NCBI GenBank assembly: GCA_017405115.1
Contig: JAFRBA010000118.1
Location: 62,001 to 126,000 of the forward strand
DNA length: 64,000 bases
Reading direction: 5' to 3'
Source: Kiritimatiellia bacterium
Lineage (GTDB): Bacteria > Verrucomicrobiota > Kiritimatiellia > RFP12 > UBA1067
Within the stretch, counting starts at the first letter, position 1. Each line of letters begins with the position of its first letter. Positions 40,056 to 47,645 of the stretch are shown here, piece after piece. The translations under genes were made by a program, and so were the position numbers. The notes below the pieces were generated by a model, which was not told where the DNA came from, did no database searches, and worked only from the letters and a program-made list of their open reading frames with translations.

Positions 40056-40335
40056 CAGTCCGCTTATGCGGCAGTACAAGCAGTGGGCGAAAAGCCTTCT
40101 AAAGGTCAACCCGCGCTATGTGACGAACCCGAAGGACATCGTCTGGTACATCAAGGGGCCTAACTGGAAAGACCCGGATGTCGAGTACGCGCACTACAGG
40201 TTGACAGTCAGCCTGTACGGCGACGAGCTTCTCAAGGAGTTTGAGCGGATAAGGTCGCTACCTGACGAGGAGGCGTGGTCTGCATACGAGGAACTCATGA
40301 AGGCAGCCGGCATAACCGAGAAGGACGGGGAGTGA
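40033..40335 (+). CDS. hypothetical protein, 100 aa
   Basis: A basic N-terminal half and an acidic helical C-terminal half. The ATG follows GGAGGACGAGA. It overlaps the preceding gene by 23 bases. Function unknown. Confidence 0.55.
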   Translation: MDKISKNDSPLMRQYKQWAKSLLKVNPRYVTNPKDIVWYIKGPNWKDPDVEYAHYRLTVSLYGDELLKEFERIRSLPDEEAWSAYEELMKAAGITEKDGE

Positions 40336-40342
40336 ACGGGAC

Positions 40343-40633
40343 ATGGCAGGAGAGGACGTAAAAGAAAGGTTCCGCCAAGGGGACCTTGAGCACAAGGCCC
40401 TCGTCAGGGCCGAGGAGCTCGGAGTCATCGAGTATAAGGTCAATGGAAGTCTGATGGAATATTGGAGTTTCTACGGATCCGAAGGATGGTATTTCATCAG
40501 ATACGACCTCGAACTCGAGAAGGAGGTGTTCCGCGGGGCGAACATCCCGTGGGACGAATCTCTCAGAGACCGAGTACCGGCATTCCTCGTTGCAGATGGA
40601 GGCGGGCTCCTCTACAACTACATGCAAGGATAG
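40343..40633 (+). CDS. hypothetical protein, 96 aa
   Basis: A helix (ELEHKALVRAEEL-like pattern) followed by strands rich in Tyr and Trp. AAGGACGGGGAG precedes the ATG. Function unknown. Confidence 0.55.
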   Translation: MAGEDVKERFRQGDLEHKALVRAEELGVIEYKVNGSLMEYWSFYGSEGWYFIRYDLELEKEVFRGANIPWDESLRDRVPAFLVADGGGLLYNYMQG

Positions 40634-40641
40634 GAGATGAA

Positions 40642-40995
40642 ATGAACATCGAAGTGGCAATAGAAGACTGGGAGATGGATGTCGTTAAAAGGGTGCTAAA
40701 CGGCTATAACAGCATGCTCAGAGGAAAAATCTCTAGAGACGAGTGGCTAAATGACGATGTCAGCTATCCAAGAAAAGCATGGCTGTATATGTCAAGCGAA
40801 GAACGGATGCCATTCATTGTCGTCGACAATAGGGAAGGCAAGTGCTTTGTGGCACGGTTCGATACACTTGATGGTGCAATATTTTACGCTTGCAACGTGT
40901 ACTTGATCGGAGAGAATCGGGACACATGTGATTATCCAGGAGCAGTAAAGGATCGCGGAAACCTTAAGAGAGAGGAGCCGATCCCATGTATCTGA
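40642..40995 (+). CDS. hypothetical protein, 117 aa
   Basis: An alpha/beta protein beginning MNIEVAIEDWEMDVVKR. AGGAG precedes the ATG. No family is recognised. Confidence 0.55.
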   Translation: MNIEVAIEDWEMDVVKRVLNGYNSMLRGKISRDEWLNDDVSYPRKAWLYMSSEERMPFIVVDNREGKCFVARFDTLDGAIFYACNVYLIGENRDTCDYPGAVKDRGNLKREEPIPCI

Positions 40996-41348
40996 GCGGC
41001 GGATGGACGTTCCTCGTCGAACTCGCCGGCGACCCTCCACTCGCGACGAAGGGGACGTGCATCGTCGACATGTCGAGCACGGAGGACAGGGGAGACATCG
41101 AGCCTTTCGTCGACCATGACGGGATACTGCATTGCACGCTTGGGTGCGAGTGCGACGGGCCGGATTGCGAGAGGCGAGAAATCGTCGGCGTTCACGAATA
41201 CAAGCCAGGAAAACCGTTCAACGGCAAGTTCCTGTTCTTCAAACCGGTGAGCCTCGTCGACTTCGTGAGGCGTTTCTGCGACGCCGCGACGTTCGACGAC
41301 GAGACTGAGGAAGGAATCAAAATGCTGAAGGAGAAGTACCGCGTATGA
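40986..41348 (+). CDS. hypothetical protein, 120 aa
   Basis: Strand-rich N-terminal half with a CTLGCECDGPDCERR cluster, probably metal-binding, and an acidic helical end. AGAGGAG lies before the ATG. Confidence 0.55.
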   Translation: MYLSGGWTFLVELAGDPPLATKGTCIVDMSSTEDRGDIEPFVDHDGILHCTLGCECDGPDCERREIVGVHEYKPGKPFNGKFLFFKPVSLVDFVRRFCDAATFDDETEEGIKMLKEKYRV

Positions 41349-41551
41349 GCGCGACTAAGATCAGGATCGACATCGTCCCGGACAGGACGACAATGGGCCC
41401 TCATGGAGGGCAGAGATACGCCTTGAACAGGTGGGTGTTCGAGAGAAAGACCGGAAGGACTGTTGCGCACGACACGCGCATTGCTGTCGGAATGACGCTC
41501 AAGGGTGCGCAAAAACGCAAGCGCGAGCTCCTGGAGGAATATGGAAGCTAA
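41345..41551 (+). CDS. hypothetical basic protein, 68 aa
   Basis: A beta-rich small protein with a basic C-terminal helix (KGAQKRKRELL). Start and stop overlap neighbours. Function unknown. Confidence 0.5.
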   Translation: MSATKIRIDIVPDRTTMGPHGGQRYALNRWVFERKTGRTVAHDTRIAVGMTLKGAQKRKRELLEEYGS

Positions 41552-41750
41552 GTGCGACTATTGCGGAAAGTACGGAACCGACATGATGCCGTCTTTCTGG
41601 AATGACCGCACGAGATGGTTCTGCGGGGTTGACTGTCTCGAAAAGTTCAAGGCGGTTGCAATCGGAAGCGATTACGCCGAACAGGTACTCGAAGGAGAGC
41701 CGGGTGTGGCAAAGGATCTGTTTGAAAAGATTAATCGGGAGGAAAGATGA
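41541..41750 (+). CDS. small zinc-finger protein, 69 aa
   Basis: CDYCGK, then RWFCGVDCLEKF gives a four-Cys zinc finger of the FCS or TRASH type. Such fingers usually bind protein or nucleic-acid partners. GGAGGAATATGG lies at the start. Confidence 0.6.
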   Translation: MEAKCDYCGKYGTDMMPSFWNDRTRWFCGVDCLEKFKAVAIGSDYAEQVLEGEPGVAKDLFEKINREER

Positions 41751-42000
41751 TGACGCTTGCTGAATTCATGGATAAGTTGAACGAACTCTACATCGGAAAC
41801 GAGAGGGACTTTGGAAACAGGAACGTGATGGTCGCGACGGATGGAACGGCTCATCCGTTCTCGGAGCTCGTCATGTATCCCGGCGAGCTCGTCTGTGCGA
41901 CAAGGCGTCCGCATAGGAGGACCAAGTCGTATTCGAGCACTGTTTCGTCGACAAGGACGGAAACGAGATCATGCGGGCGAAGGAGGGCGGCGTTCAATGA
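41747..42000 (+). pseudogene. disrupted small gene (frameshift and stop)
   Basis: The frame from ATG 41747 (MMTLAEFMDKLNELYIG) runs into out-of-frame, Arg/Ser-rich sequence after about residue 48. Another frame then encodes a protein-like segment (EDQVVFEHCFVDKDGNEIM) that ends with TGA 41998-42000 overlapping the next ATG. Removing one T near 41896 would join the two as ...ELVCDKASA, leaving one TAG (41914-41916). The gene therefore carries an apparent one-base insertion and a nonsense codon. Sequencing error or recoding are alternatives. Confidence 0.55.
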
Positions 42001-42161
42001 GCCAGGAAGAGAGGGAGTTCTTCGCAGCGGTCAAATCCTACATGAGGGAAATTGCGAAAGAGCTGAAGCGCATGAACGAGCTGAAGGCCTTGGTGTTGGG
42101 TCTTAGGCTAGAGAATGGAACGTCCGCAAGGAACATGTTGGACGAAATAATGGAGGATTGA
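41997..42161 (+). CDS. small helical protein, 54 aa
   Basis: A charged helical peptide (EEREFFAAVKSYMREIAKEL). Its ATG overlaps the stop of the second frame of the broken gene before it. A GGAGGGCGG lies upstream. Function unknown. Confidence 0.5.
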   Translation: MSQEEREFFAAVKSYMREIAKELKRMNELKALVLGLRLENGTSARNMLDEIMED

Positions 42162-42163
42162 CC

Positions 42164-42469
42164 ATGACGCTTGGAGATCTGATGGACCAGGCGTTCGACG
42201 AGACGTGGTTCTGCGTAGTCACTCCAGATGGCGAAGAGCATTTCTTCCGGAACGCGGACTATCTTGGCGGACACGCCGAGACAATGGAGGAGCTTGAGCC
42301 GCTGTTGGAGCGAGAGTTCGACGAGTTCGAGCTTGTCATCCGTGACGATCCAGAGGCTGAAGACGTCTTTAACGCCGACAAGGTCCCCATGGTGTGGGTC
42401 GGTCTCCTGAAGACGGAAGAGGAGCTTGAGCGTGACAGAATCGAGGCCATGAAAGGAGAAGGCATATGA
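42164..42469 (+). CDS. hypothetical protein, 101 aa
   Basis: Starts MTLGDLMDQAFDETW, similar to the start of the broken gene at 41747, and continues as an acidic alpha/beta protein. GGAGG precedes the ATG. The pair may be paralogues. Confidence 0.55.
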   Translation: MTLGDLMDQAFDETWFCVVTPDGEEHFFRNADYLGGHAETMEELEPLLEREFDEFELVIRDDPEAEDVFNADKVPMVWVGLLKTEEELERDRIEAMKGEGI

Positions 42470-42756
42470 TTTGCTGGATGGGCGACAAGACAAACGAGAT
42501 CATCGACAGGCACGGCATGGGCGTGATCGGTTTCGACCTTGAGAGGGAGGCGAGATTCGCGCACTGCATCGTGTCTATGAACGGGACAGAAATGGGAATC
42601 AACCTCGGCAACGTCGAGGGGCTGACGCCGAAAGAGATCGAACGCAGGTTCGCGGCGGCCATGCTTCAGTTTGCCATGAGGGCGGCGGAAGACGGAGATG
42701 ACGAGGGATACGAGGTTCTCGACGAGCTGCTCGAGAGCCTGAACGGAAAGGAGTGA
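42466..42756 (+). CDS. hypothetical protein, 96 aa
   Basis: An alpha/beta protein with an acidic helical end (DGDDEGYEVLDELLE). Overlaps the preceding stop as ATGA. Function unknown. Confidence 0.55.
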   Translation: MICWMGDKTNEIIDRHGMGVIGFDLEREARFAHCIVSMNGTEMGINLGNVEGLTPKEIERRFAAAMLQFAMRAAEDGDDEGYEVLDELLESLNGKE

Positions 42757-42760
42757 GAAT

Positions 42761-43216
42761 ATGACAAACGAAGAACTTTTTGGAAGCAACAGGAACGTGC
42801 TGTTTGCAGCATGGAATGAGTACAGGAAGATCGTTGGTGATTTCATTGACAAGAACCCGAAGAAAGACCATGGGGGATTCGCCATGGTTTCGTTATGCAA
42901 TCCATTCACCTGGCTTTGGAAGATATGCGACACCGCGCTTCTTCCAGAATTCGAGCCTGGTAAGCTGGTAGTTGATTCGGCCGGACATTACGGAATTGTC
43001 ATGGAGAGAACGCCCGGACAGATGTACGACCACGAATATCGGCTGAACTGCGTCTTGGTTGACTTCAGGGGCACTGCAGGAAAAGTTATCATGGACGCAG
43101 ACAAGCTGAAGCCTGCTGAATTCCCTCCCGAACTCATTGAGTTTGCGATCAGCGGGAAGAAGGATGGGCTCAAGGAGAAAGTCCACGAAAAGGTAGAGGA
43201 GGCGTTCAATGCCTAA
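42761..43216 (+). CDS. hypothetical protein, 151 aa
   Basis: The first half is helical; the second half (FEPGKLVVDSAGHYGIV, then a strand-rich stretch) looks like a small SH3-like barrel. AAAGGAG precedes the ATG. No family name is assigned. Confidence 0.55.
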   Translation: MTNEELFGSNRNVLFAAWNEYRKIVGDFIDKNPKKDHGGFAMVSLCNPFTWLWKICDTALLPEFEPGKLVVDSAGHYGIVMERTPGQMYDHEYRLNCVLVDFRGTAGKVIMDADKLKPAEFPPELIEFAISGKKDGLKEKVHEKVEEAFNA

Positions 43217-43625
43217 AAAACCAATGCAGCTGTTCCTAGAGGTAAACGACTACTCGTCACTCAAGCTCGTCGCGCAGCCGGCGGACAAAGGATCCTATCC
43301 GGCGAACCTCGTCATGCTCAAGGGGTGCGTCATCGAGTCAAAGGAGGACATGGACGAGCAGGACTGCTGGGACGCGGCCGGCAAGGTGGCTGAAATGTGC
43401 GCGGAAGGCCTGAAGGCTCAGGGAGAAACATCTCAGATGAACTCGCTCCGCGAACACCTTACCTATGCATACAGCATCCTGTGCGACTACCTGAGGGAGA
43501 CTGAAGGCGACTGGCTCATGTCGAAGGAGACGTCGGAGACGCTCATCCGCGGCGCGATCGACAGGATCGTTTGGGCCGGAAAGTGCGCGGACTTCAACCT
43601 CGAAAACTACAGGAGCGAGGACTGA
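43209..43625 (+). CDS. hypothetical protein, 138 aa
   Basis: Strands at the start, then helices with four Cys. AGAGGAGG precedes the ATG. The stop overlaps the next start (TGATGG). Function unknown. Confidence 0.55.
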   Translation: MPKKPMQLFLEVNDYSSLKLVAQPADKGSYPANLVMLKGCVIESKEDMDEQDCWDAAGKVAEMCAEGLKAQGETSQMNSLREHLTYAYSILCDYLRETEGDWLMSKETSETLIRGAIDRIVWAGKCADFNLENYRSED

Positions 43626-44185
43626 TGGAAAAGAACCTCCTCAGGGCGCATGCATGCCTTTCAAAGCAGGAGCTCGAATACTGGAACGGACTTCTTGAGA
43701 CGGGGAAGGCCGACTTCTCGAATGAGAAGCTGGCGCCGTTTTCCTGCGTGTTCGTGAAGTCCGTTAAGTTCGATGACGGATGCATGGCCGACATTAAGGT
43801 CTGCACGGATTCGTTTGAGAGCGGAGGGATCTGGTCTGAGATGGTCTTGTACGACGAGTCTGGAGTCGAGATCGCGCTGTCTGAAGTGAGGGACAGGCTG
43901 TCTGGGACGTGGACTATTGAGTCCGACAGCTCAAGGTATGAGGTATTCGTGCACCTCGACGTGTTCGGAAAGATCGGCACTGAAAGGCACGATTTCATCA
44001 ATGTCGTCGAGAGGAGCCTGTTGGACGGCATATCCGGAGACTACGTCAGGCTACTTGCCGAAAGGATATCCGAAGCAGTAGCCGAAGACATAGACGAATG
44101 CGCAGACATCGAAAACTGGAACTCGTGCGACGTTAGCCTTGGAGTCGGCCGAGTGATCCTGAAGGCGCTTGGCGTCGAGGTGTGA
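43625..44185 (+). CDS. hypothetical protein with domain shared with gene 8937
   Basis: Residues 35-95 match the gene at 8937 (FDDGCMADIKVCTDS ... MVLYDESGVEIALS). The C-terminal half is acidic and helical and is not shared. It is the last gene before the strong terminator, so it probably ends the long accessory transcription unit. Confidence 0.6.
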   Translation: MEKNLLRAHACLSKQELEYWNGLLETGKADFSNEKLAPFSCVFVKSVKFDDGCMADIKVCTDSFESGGIWSEMVLYDESGVEIALSEVRDRLSGTWTIESDSSRYEVFVHLDVFGKIGTERHDFINVVERSLLDGISGDYVRLLAERISEAVAEDIDECADIENWNSCDVSLGVGRVILKALGVEV

Positions 44186-44204
44186 TCGGCGCCTCTTCGC
44201 CCGT

Positions 44205-44236
44205 GAAGGCACCACGAAAGGGGTGTCTTCTTTTTT
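44205..44236 (+). terminator. rho-independent terminator
   Basis: Stem GAAGGCACC (44205-44213) with GGTGTCTTC (44222-44230, one G-U pair), an 8-base loop, then six T (44231-44236). It is the clearest terminator in the window and lies between the accessory block and the morphogenesis block. Confidence 0.85.
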
Positions 44237-44270
44237 AGCTATTGGACGAAAAATATTTTATGGAACCCCA

Positions 44271-44299
44271 TTGCATATTGTCACAATATCTGATATACT
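44271..44299 (+). promoter_or_regulatory. extended -10 promoter with operator-like palindrome
   Basis: TTGCAT (44271-44276), 17 bases, TATACT (44294-44299) with a TGN extension (44291-44293). A perfect palindrome ATATTGT-C-ACAATAT (44275-44289) fills the spacer, so a bound protein would block polymerase. It should drive the morphogenesis region from 44331. Confidence 0.7.
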
Positions 44300-44330
44300 T
44301 GAATCCGTCAAACCCAAACAAGGAGACAAA

Positions 44331-44756
44331 ATGGCAGAAGAGACAAGCAGGGTGAGCAAGAACGAAAAGCGGTACGGCGCGAAAGTCGCGCTTGCAGCGT
44401 TCGATTCGATGAAGAAGGCCAAGGAGCGCGAGAACGAAGTTTCCACGGAAGCCAAGGCGTTCATCGAGGAGTGCAAGAAGGAAGGAGCAAACCCGATCGA
44501 GGTCGTCAAGTTCGTCGCAGGACAGCACGGCATCGAGCTTTCAGGAAAGCGCCCTGAGGAGAACGGGTTCTTGTACGATCTCCTTCGAGAGGTGGTCGAC
44601 ATCGTCGTTGAAGGGTTCTTCGAGGACGAGGAAGACGGCGGCGAAGACGATGACGACGTCGGAGAAGACGAGGACGACAGGTTCGATACAGACGTCCTTG
44701 TTGTGAAAAAGCCGGTTCGGAAGTGCCGTGTGCTCGGGTACGCATTCACGTGGTAG
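44331..44756 (+). CDS. hypothetical acidic protein, 141 aa
   Basis: The first gene after the promoter. A helical N-terminal half is followed by a very acidic stretch (FEDEEDGGEDDDDVGEDEDD) and a short basic end. AAGGAG precedes the ATG. The acidic tract could mimic DNA or bind a basic partner; no family is recognised. Confidence 0.65.
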   Translation: MAEETSRVSKNEKRYGAKVALAAFDSMKKAKERENEVSTEAKAFIEECKKEGANPIEVVKFVAGQHGIELSGKRPEENGFLYDLLREVVDIVVEGFFEDEEDGGEDDDDVGEDEDDRFDTDVLVVKKPVRKCRVLGYAFTW

Positions 44757-44763
44757 TTTCGCG

Positions 44764-45645
44764 ATGAAGCGGCAGAGGCGAAGAGTCAGGTTCGAGCGTC
44801 ACCCGTCGCAGGTGATGTTCGATCCTGCGTCTCTGCAGTTCGTCGTGACGTGGTCGAAGTGCGGACTTATTCCCGAAAAGCGCCTCGAGGCCAGGCGCGA
44901 CCCGATGACGTGGATCCCGTCCGTTTCCGCAGTCGCCACCCTCTACGACCGAGGATGCGTACCGCAGAACCAGATCGTATACGCCGCCATGGCGATCGGA
45001 AGGGCCTGGACGGCCGGCGACCGAGTCGACCTCGACACGGACGATGCCAAGAAGGCCGCAGAGCTCGTGCACGACCTCGCGTCAATGTGCGTTGACGCCA
45101 ACAGCGCGTCGGTCGCTCGAGATGTCGGGCAGGCCATGCGGCATCTTCTTGACGAGATGGCCAGGGTACGCTTCATGAACGCGCGCGAGGAGGACTTCGA
45201 GGAGGGCATTGTCATGCCGGCGCTCGAAAAGGCGACCGCGGAGTGCCTCGGAACGGAAGGTTTCTGCACGTGGCCGCACTCGTCTATGCGGCGCCGCTTC
45301 CTGTTCTGCCTCAACAGGAAGGAACGAACTCCTGTCGTCTATACGCTCGTCTCGCTCCTCTTCGACACGGGGAGCTGCCCGCTCCTCTCGCTGTCTGACA
45401 GGCGAACGCTCCGGATGATCGCGTTCAGGGGAACCGGCCTTGTGTTGACCTTCAACATGGACAACACTTCAGCCTTCTTCAGGAACGCGCTCTCGAAGAT
45501 GCGCGAGATGAAGGTCGACGGACGCAGCTCGCTCGGCGCCCGCATGACCCAGAAACAGCTTGCTGACAGCGTGGCCGACTCGTCAGCCTCAACGGAAAAG
45601 GCCATCAACCAGCAAAAAAACCAAGAACAGAAGGAAAAACAATGA
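44764..45645 (+). CDS. hypothetical protein, 293 aa
   Basis: A basic start (KRQRRRVRFERHPSQ), a helical middle and a C-terminal alpha/beta part (RTPVVYTLVSLLFD), then a Gln/Lys-rich tail. Its place before structural genes suggests a virion or assembly protein, but nothing confirms this. Confidence 0.6.
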   Translation: MKRQRRRVRFERHPSQVMFDPASLQFVVTWSKCGLIPEKRLEARRDPMTWIPSVSAVATLYDRGCVPQNQIVYAAMAIGRAWTAGDRVDLDTDDAKKAAELVHDLASMCVDANSASVARDVGQAMRHLLDEMARVRFMNAREEDFEEGIVMPALEKATAECLGTEGFCTWPHSSMRRRFLFCLNRKERTPVVYTLVSLLFDTGSCPLLSLSDRRTLRMIAFRGTGLVLTFNMDNTSAFFRNALSKMREMKVDGRSSLGARMTQKQLADSVADSSASTEKAINQQKNQEQKEKQ

Positions 45646-46475
45646 GATTCGTGAACCTTACCAGCCGGTACTTTTGCAGCGCGTTCGTAGGGAACCTCCC
45701 GCCCGGCGCCGTCTCCACTGACGGCGGAAAGAACCGCCGGCGTCTCGAAGAGGCCCTTGCGGAAGTCGTGAACGCCTGCGGCGACAAGCTCGGCATCCGG
45801 CTCAACGAGCGCGAGGCCGACCTGCTCCGGAGACTCATGGACCTCGACGAGAAGGGCGGCGGGTTCAACCCCGAGACTATCCCTGCAGAGGTGCGCAACG
45901 ACCCGACCGGCGTCAAGAGGATATCCGAGCGCGACCGCGCGAACCAGAACGCCGAGCTCAAGAAGATGTCGGACGCGAACGAGAAGGCCGCGCGCCGCGA
46001 GGCCGAGATCAACGGCGAGATCCTCGAGCGCAAGCCGGTCGGCCCCGCCACGATGGAGGGCGAGAAGGTCACGCCTGACGACCTCAAGAGCGGGTTCGAG
46101 AAGATCATGGAGGAGAACGCGCGGATCGCCGCCGGCGGCAAGAAGAAGATGGACGTAAACGAGGCCCTCGACCCGATCGGCGCGCACGCCGTAAAGCCTG
46201 GAGAGTCCCACGGCCCCGCCGAGGCGAAGGATACGGAAGACCCGCCCGCCCCCGTCGTGACACCGATGGCCGCAAAGGACGTCCCAGGAGACGTGGCCCG
46301 CAACGCGGACGCCGTAAGCGAGCCCGTCCCGCAGGCCCAGAACCCGAAGAACGCCATGGACCGCCAGGCCGCCGAGGTCGCCAAGGGCCTCTCCGTGCTC
46401 AGCGCGCTCAACAACCCGCCCAAGCAGAAGGGCCGCGGTGGCGCCAAGGCTTCCGGCAAGTCCGCCAAGAAGTAA
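45642..46475 (+). CDS. hypothetical GC-rich gene, 277 aa
   Basis: The N-terminal 30 residues are folded-looking (RFVNLTSRYFCSAFVGN); the rest is charged, Ala/Pro/Lys-rich and probably disordered or helical. Codons ending in G or C are more frequent than in neighbours, giving a local GC rise. Long minus-strand frames opposite it are a by-product of this. The product may be a scaffold-like protein, which is a guess. Confidence 0.55.
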   Translation: MRFVNLTSRYFCSAFVGNLPPGAVSTDGGKNRRRLEEALAEVVNACGDKLGIRLNEREADLLRRLMDLDEKGGGFNPETIPAEVRNDPTGVKRISERDRANQNAELKKMSDANEKAARREAEINGEILERKPVGPATMEGEKVTPDDLKSGFEKIMEENARIAAGGKKKMDVNEALDPIGAHAVKPGESHGPAEAKDTEDPPAPVVTPMAAKDVPGDVARNADAVSEPVPQAQNPKNAMDRQAAEVAKGLSVLSALNNPPKQKGRGGAKASGKSAKK

Positions 46476-46499
46476 CCGGGCCTCACAGGAGGAAAGGCC

Positions 46500-47645
46500 A
46501 TGACGACGAGCGACCTGAACGACGAGAAGTCGATGATAGCGGAGGCCGAGGCCAAGGGAAAGGAGCTCGAGGAGCTCGAGGCCCGCAACCGCCTGCGCAG
46601 GGCGAAGGGTAGGAAACCCCTCCCAGACCCCCAGGAACGCGAGGACCAGAAGGTCTGGCGCAAGAAGTACCGCACGGGAGACAGCACGACGGTCAGCGGG
46701 GCCGACGCCATCAAGCTGTTCGAGATGCGCAAGGCGCAGATGGATCCCGACGACGATCTGGACGACGACGGGCTGCCGGAAGAGCCGGCACGCCCTGCAC
46801 CACGCTCCGGCTCCGGAAGTTCCGTGAAACAGACAAGCAGAAGCGGCACGCAGAAGCAGACGAATGAAGAGGACGAAGCCACCGAGAAGGCGATCAGGGA
46901 GGCCGAGGCGGCCCGTCGCGTCCAGGACCTCAAGAACGGAAGGATCGACCACGAGGGGAACTGGTCGGACGAAGGCCAGAAGCTCGAGGGAGGGGACAGC
47001 ACGAAGCTCGTCGACACGTCCGAGGTCAGCAAGGCTTGGGGACTTGAACCCGAGCCCGCGAAGGATCCTGCGCAGGCAAAGGAAAAGCCACAGGAAGCCG
47101 TTCAGGAGCACGAGAAGCAGTCCGATGCAGCATCCCTCTCGTTCGAGTCGTTCAAGAACGACCTCTACAAGCGCCTCGGCACGTCCTTCCAGGCCGTCGA
47201 GCGCACGCTTTCCGACCTTCAGGGCCGCGTCTCCGAGATCGTGACCGCCTCCGCGAAGAACGCCGCTCCTTCTCCGGACGAGAAAGACGCGGAGTCCGAG
47301 TTCGAGGAGCTGCTCTCCAGAAAGACGCCAGTCGTGTTCGACGTCGGCGGTACGCAGATGACGTTCGACGCCATCACCGTCTTCTACGCGCGGCCATGCA
47401 TAACGCTCGTCTCGAAGATCGGATCGGCCAAGATCACGCCGAAGCCGGGCGCCAGGCTCCTACTGACCTACGACATGGACGGACGCCGGTACGAGAACGA
47501 CCCCGTCGTGTTCCTCGGAACCCGCTTCGACCTTCCCATGTTCGGACTCTCTTTCGTCGGGTTCATCCGCGAGGCAGACGCAGACATGCTCGACGCCGCG
47601 GCCGGCGTGCAGGAACCAGCAGCAGGGGTGCCGTCAGATGACTGA
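46500..47645 (+). CDS. hypothetical GC-rich gene, 381 aa
   Basis: Residues 1-250 are low-complexity and charged. The last 110 residues (TPVVFDVGGTQMTFDAITVFYARP ...) form a strand-rich domain. GC content is high like that of the gene before it. GGAGGAAAGGCC precedes the ATG. No family is recognised. Confidence 0.55.
   Translation: MTTSDLNDEKSMIAEAEAKGKELEELEARNRLRRAKGRKPLPDPQEREDQKVWRKKYRTGDSTTVSGADAIKLFEMRKAQMDPDDDLDDDGLPEEPARPAPRSGSGSSVKQTSRSGTQKQTNEEDEATEKAIREAEAARRVQDLKNGRIDHEGNWSDEGQKLEGGDSTKLVDTSEVSKAWGLEPEPAKDPAQAKEKPQEAVQEHEKQSDAASLSFESFKNDLYKRLGTSFQAVERTLSDLQGRVSEIVTASAKNAAPSPDEKDAESEFEELLSRKTPVVFDVGGTQMTFDAITVFYARPCITLVSKIGSAKITPKPGARLLLTYDMDGRRYENDPVVFLGTRFDLPMFGLSFVGFIREADADMLDAAAGVQEPAAGVPSDD

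Noticed and set aside
41747..42106. The full 119-residue frame at 41747 as an intact gene
   Set aside because: Its second half is Arg/Ser-rich shadow sequence that overlaps another gene; a protein-like continuation lies in a different frame.
45339..47111. A 590-residue minus-strand frame and a 475-residue frame in the same place
   Set aside because: They lie opposite GC-rich plus-strand genes whose frames and spacing fit the operon. The minus-strand translations are Leu/Arg/Ser-rich without motifs, as expected of shadow frames.
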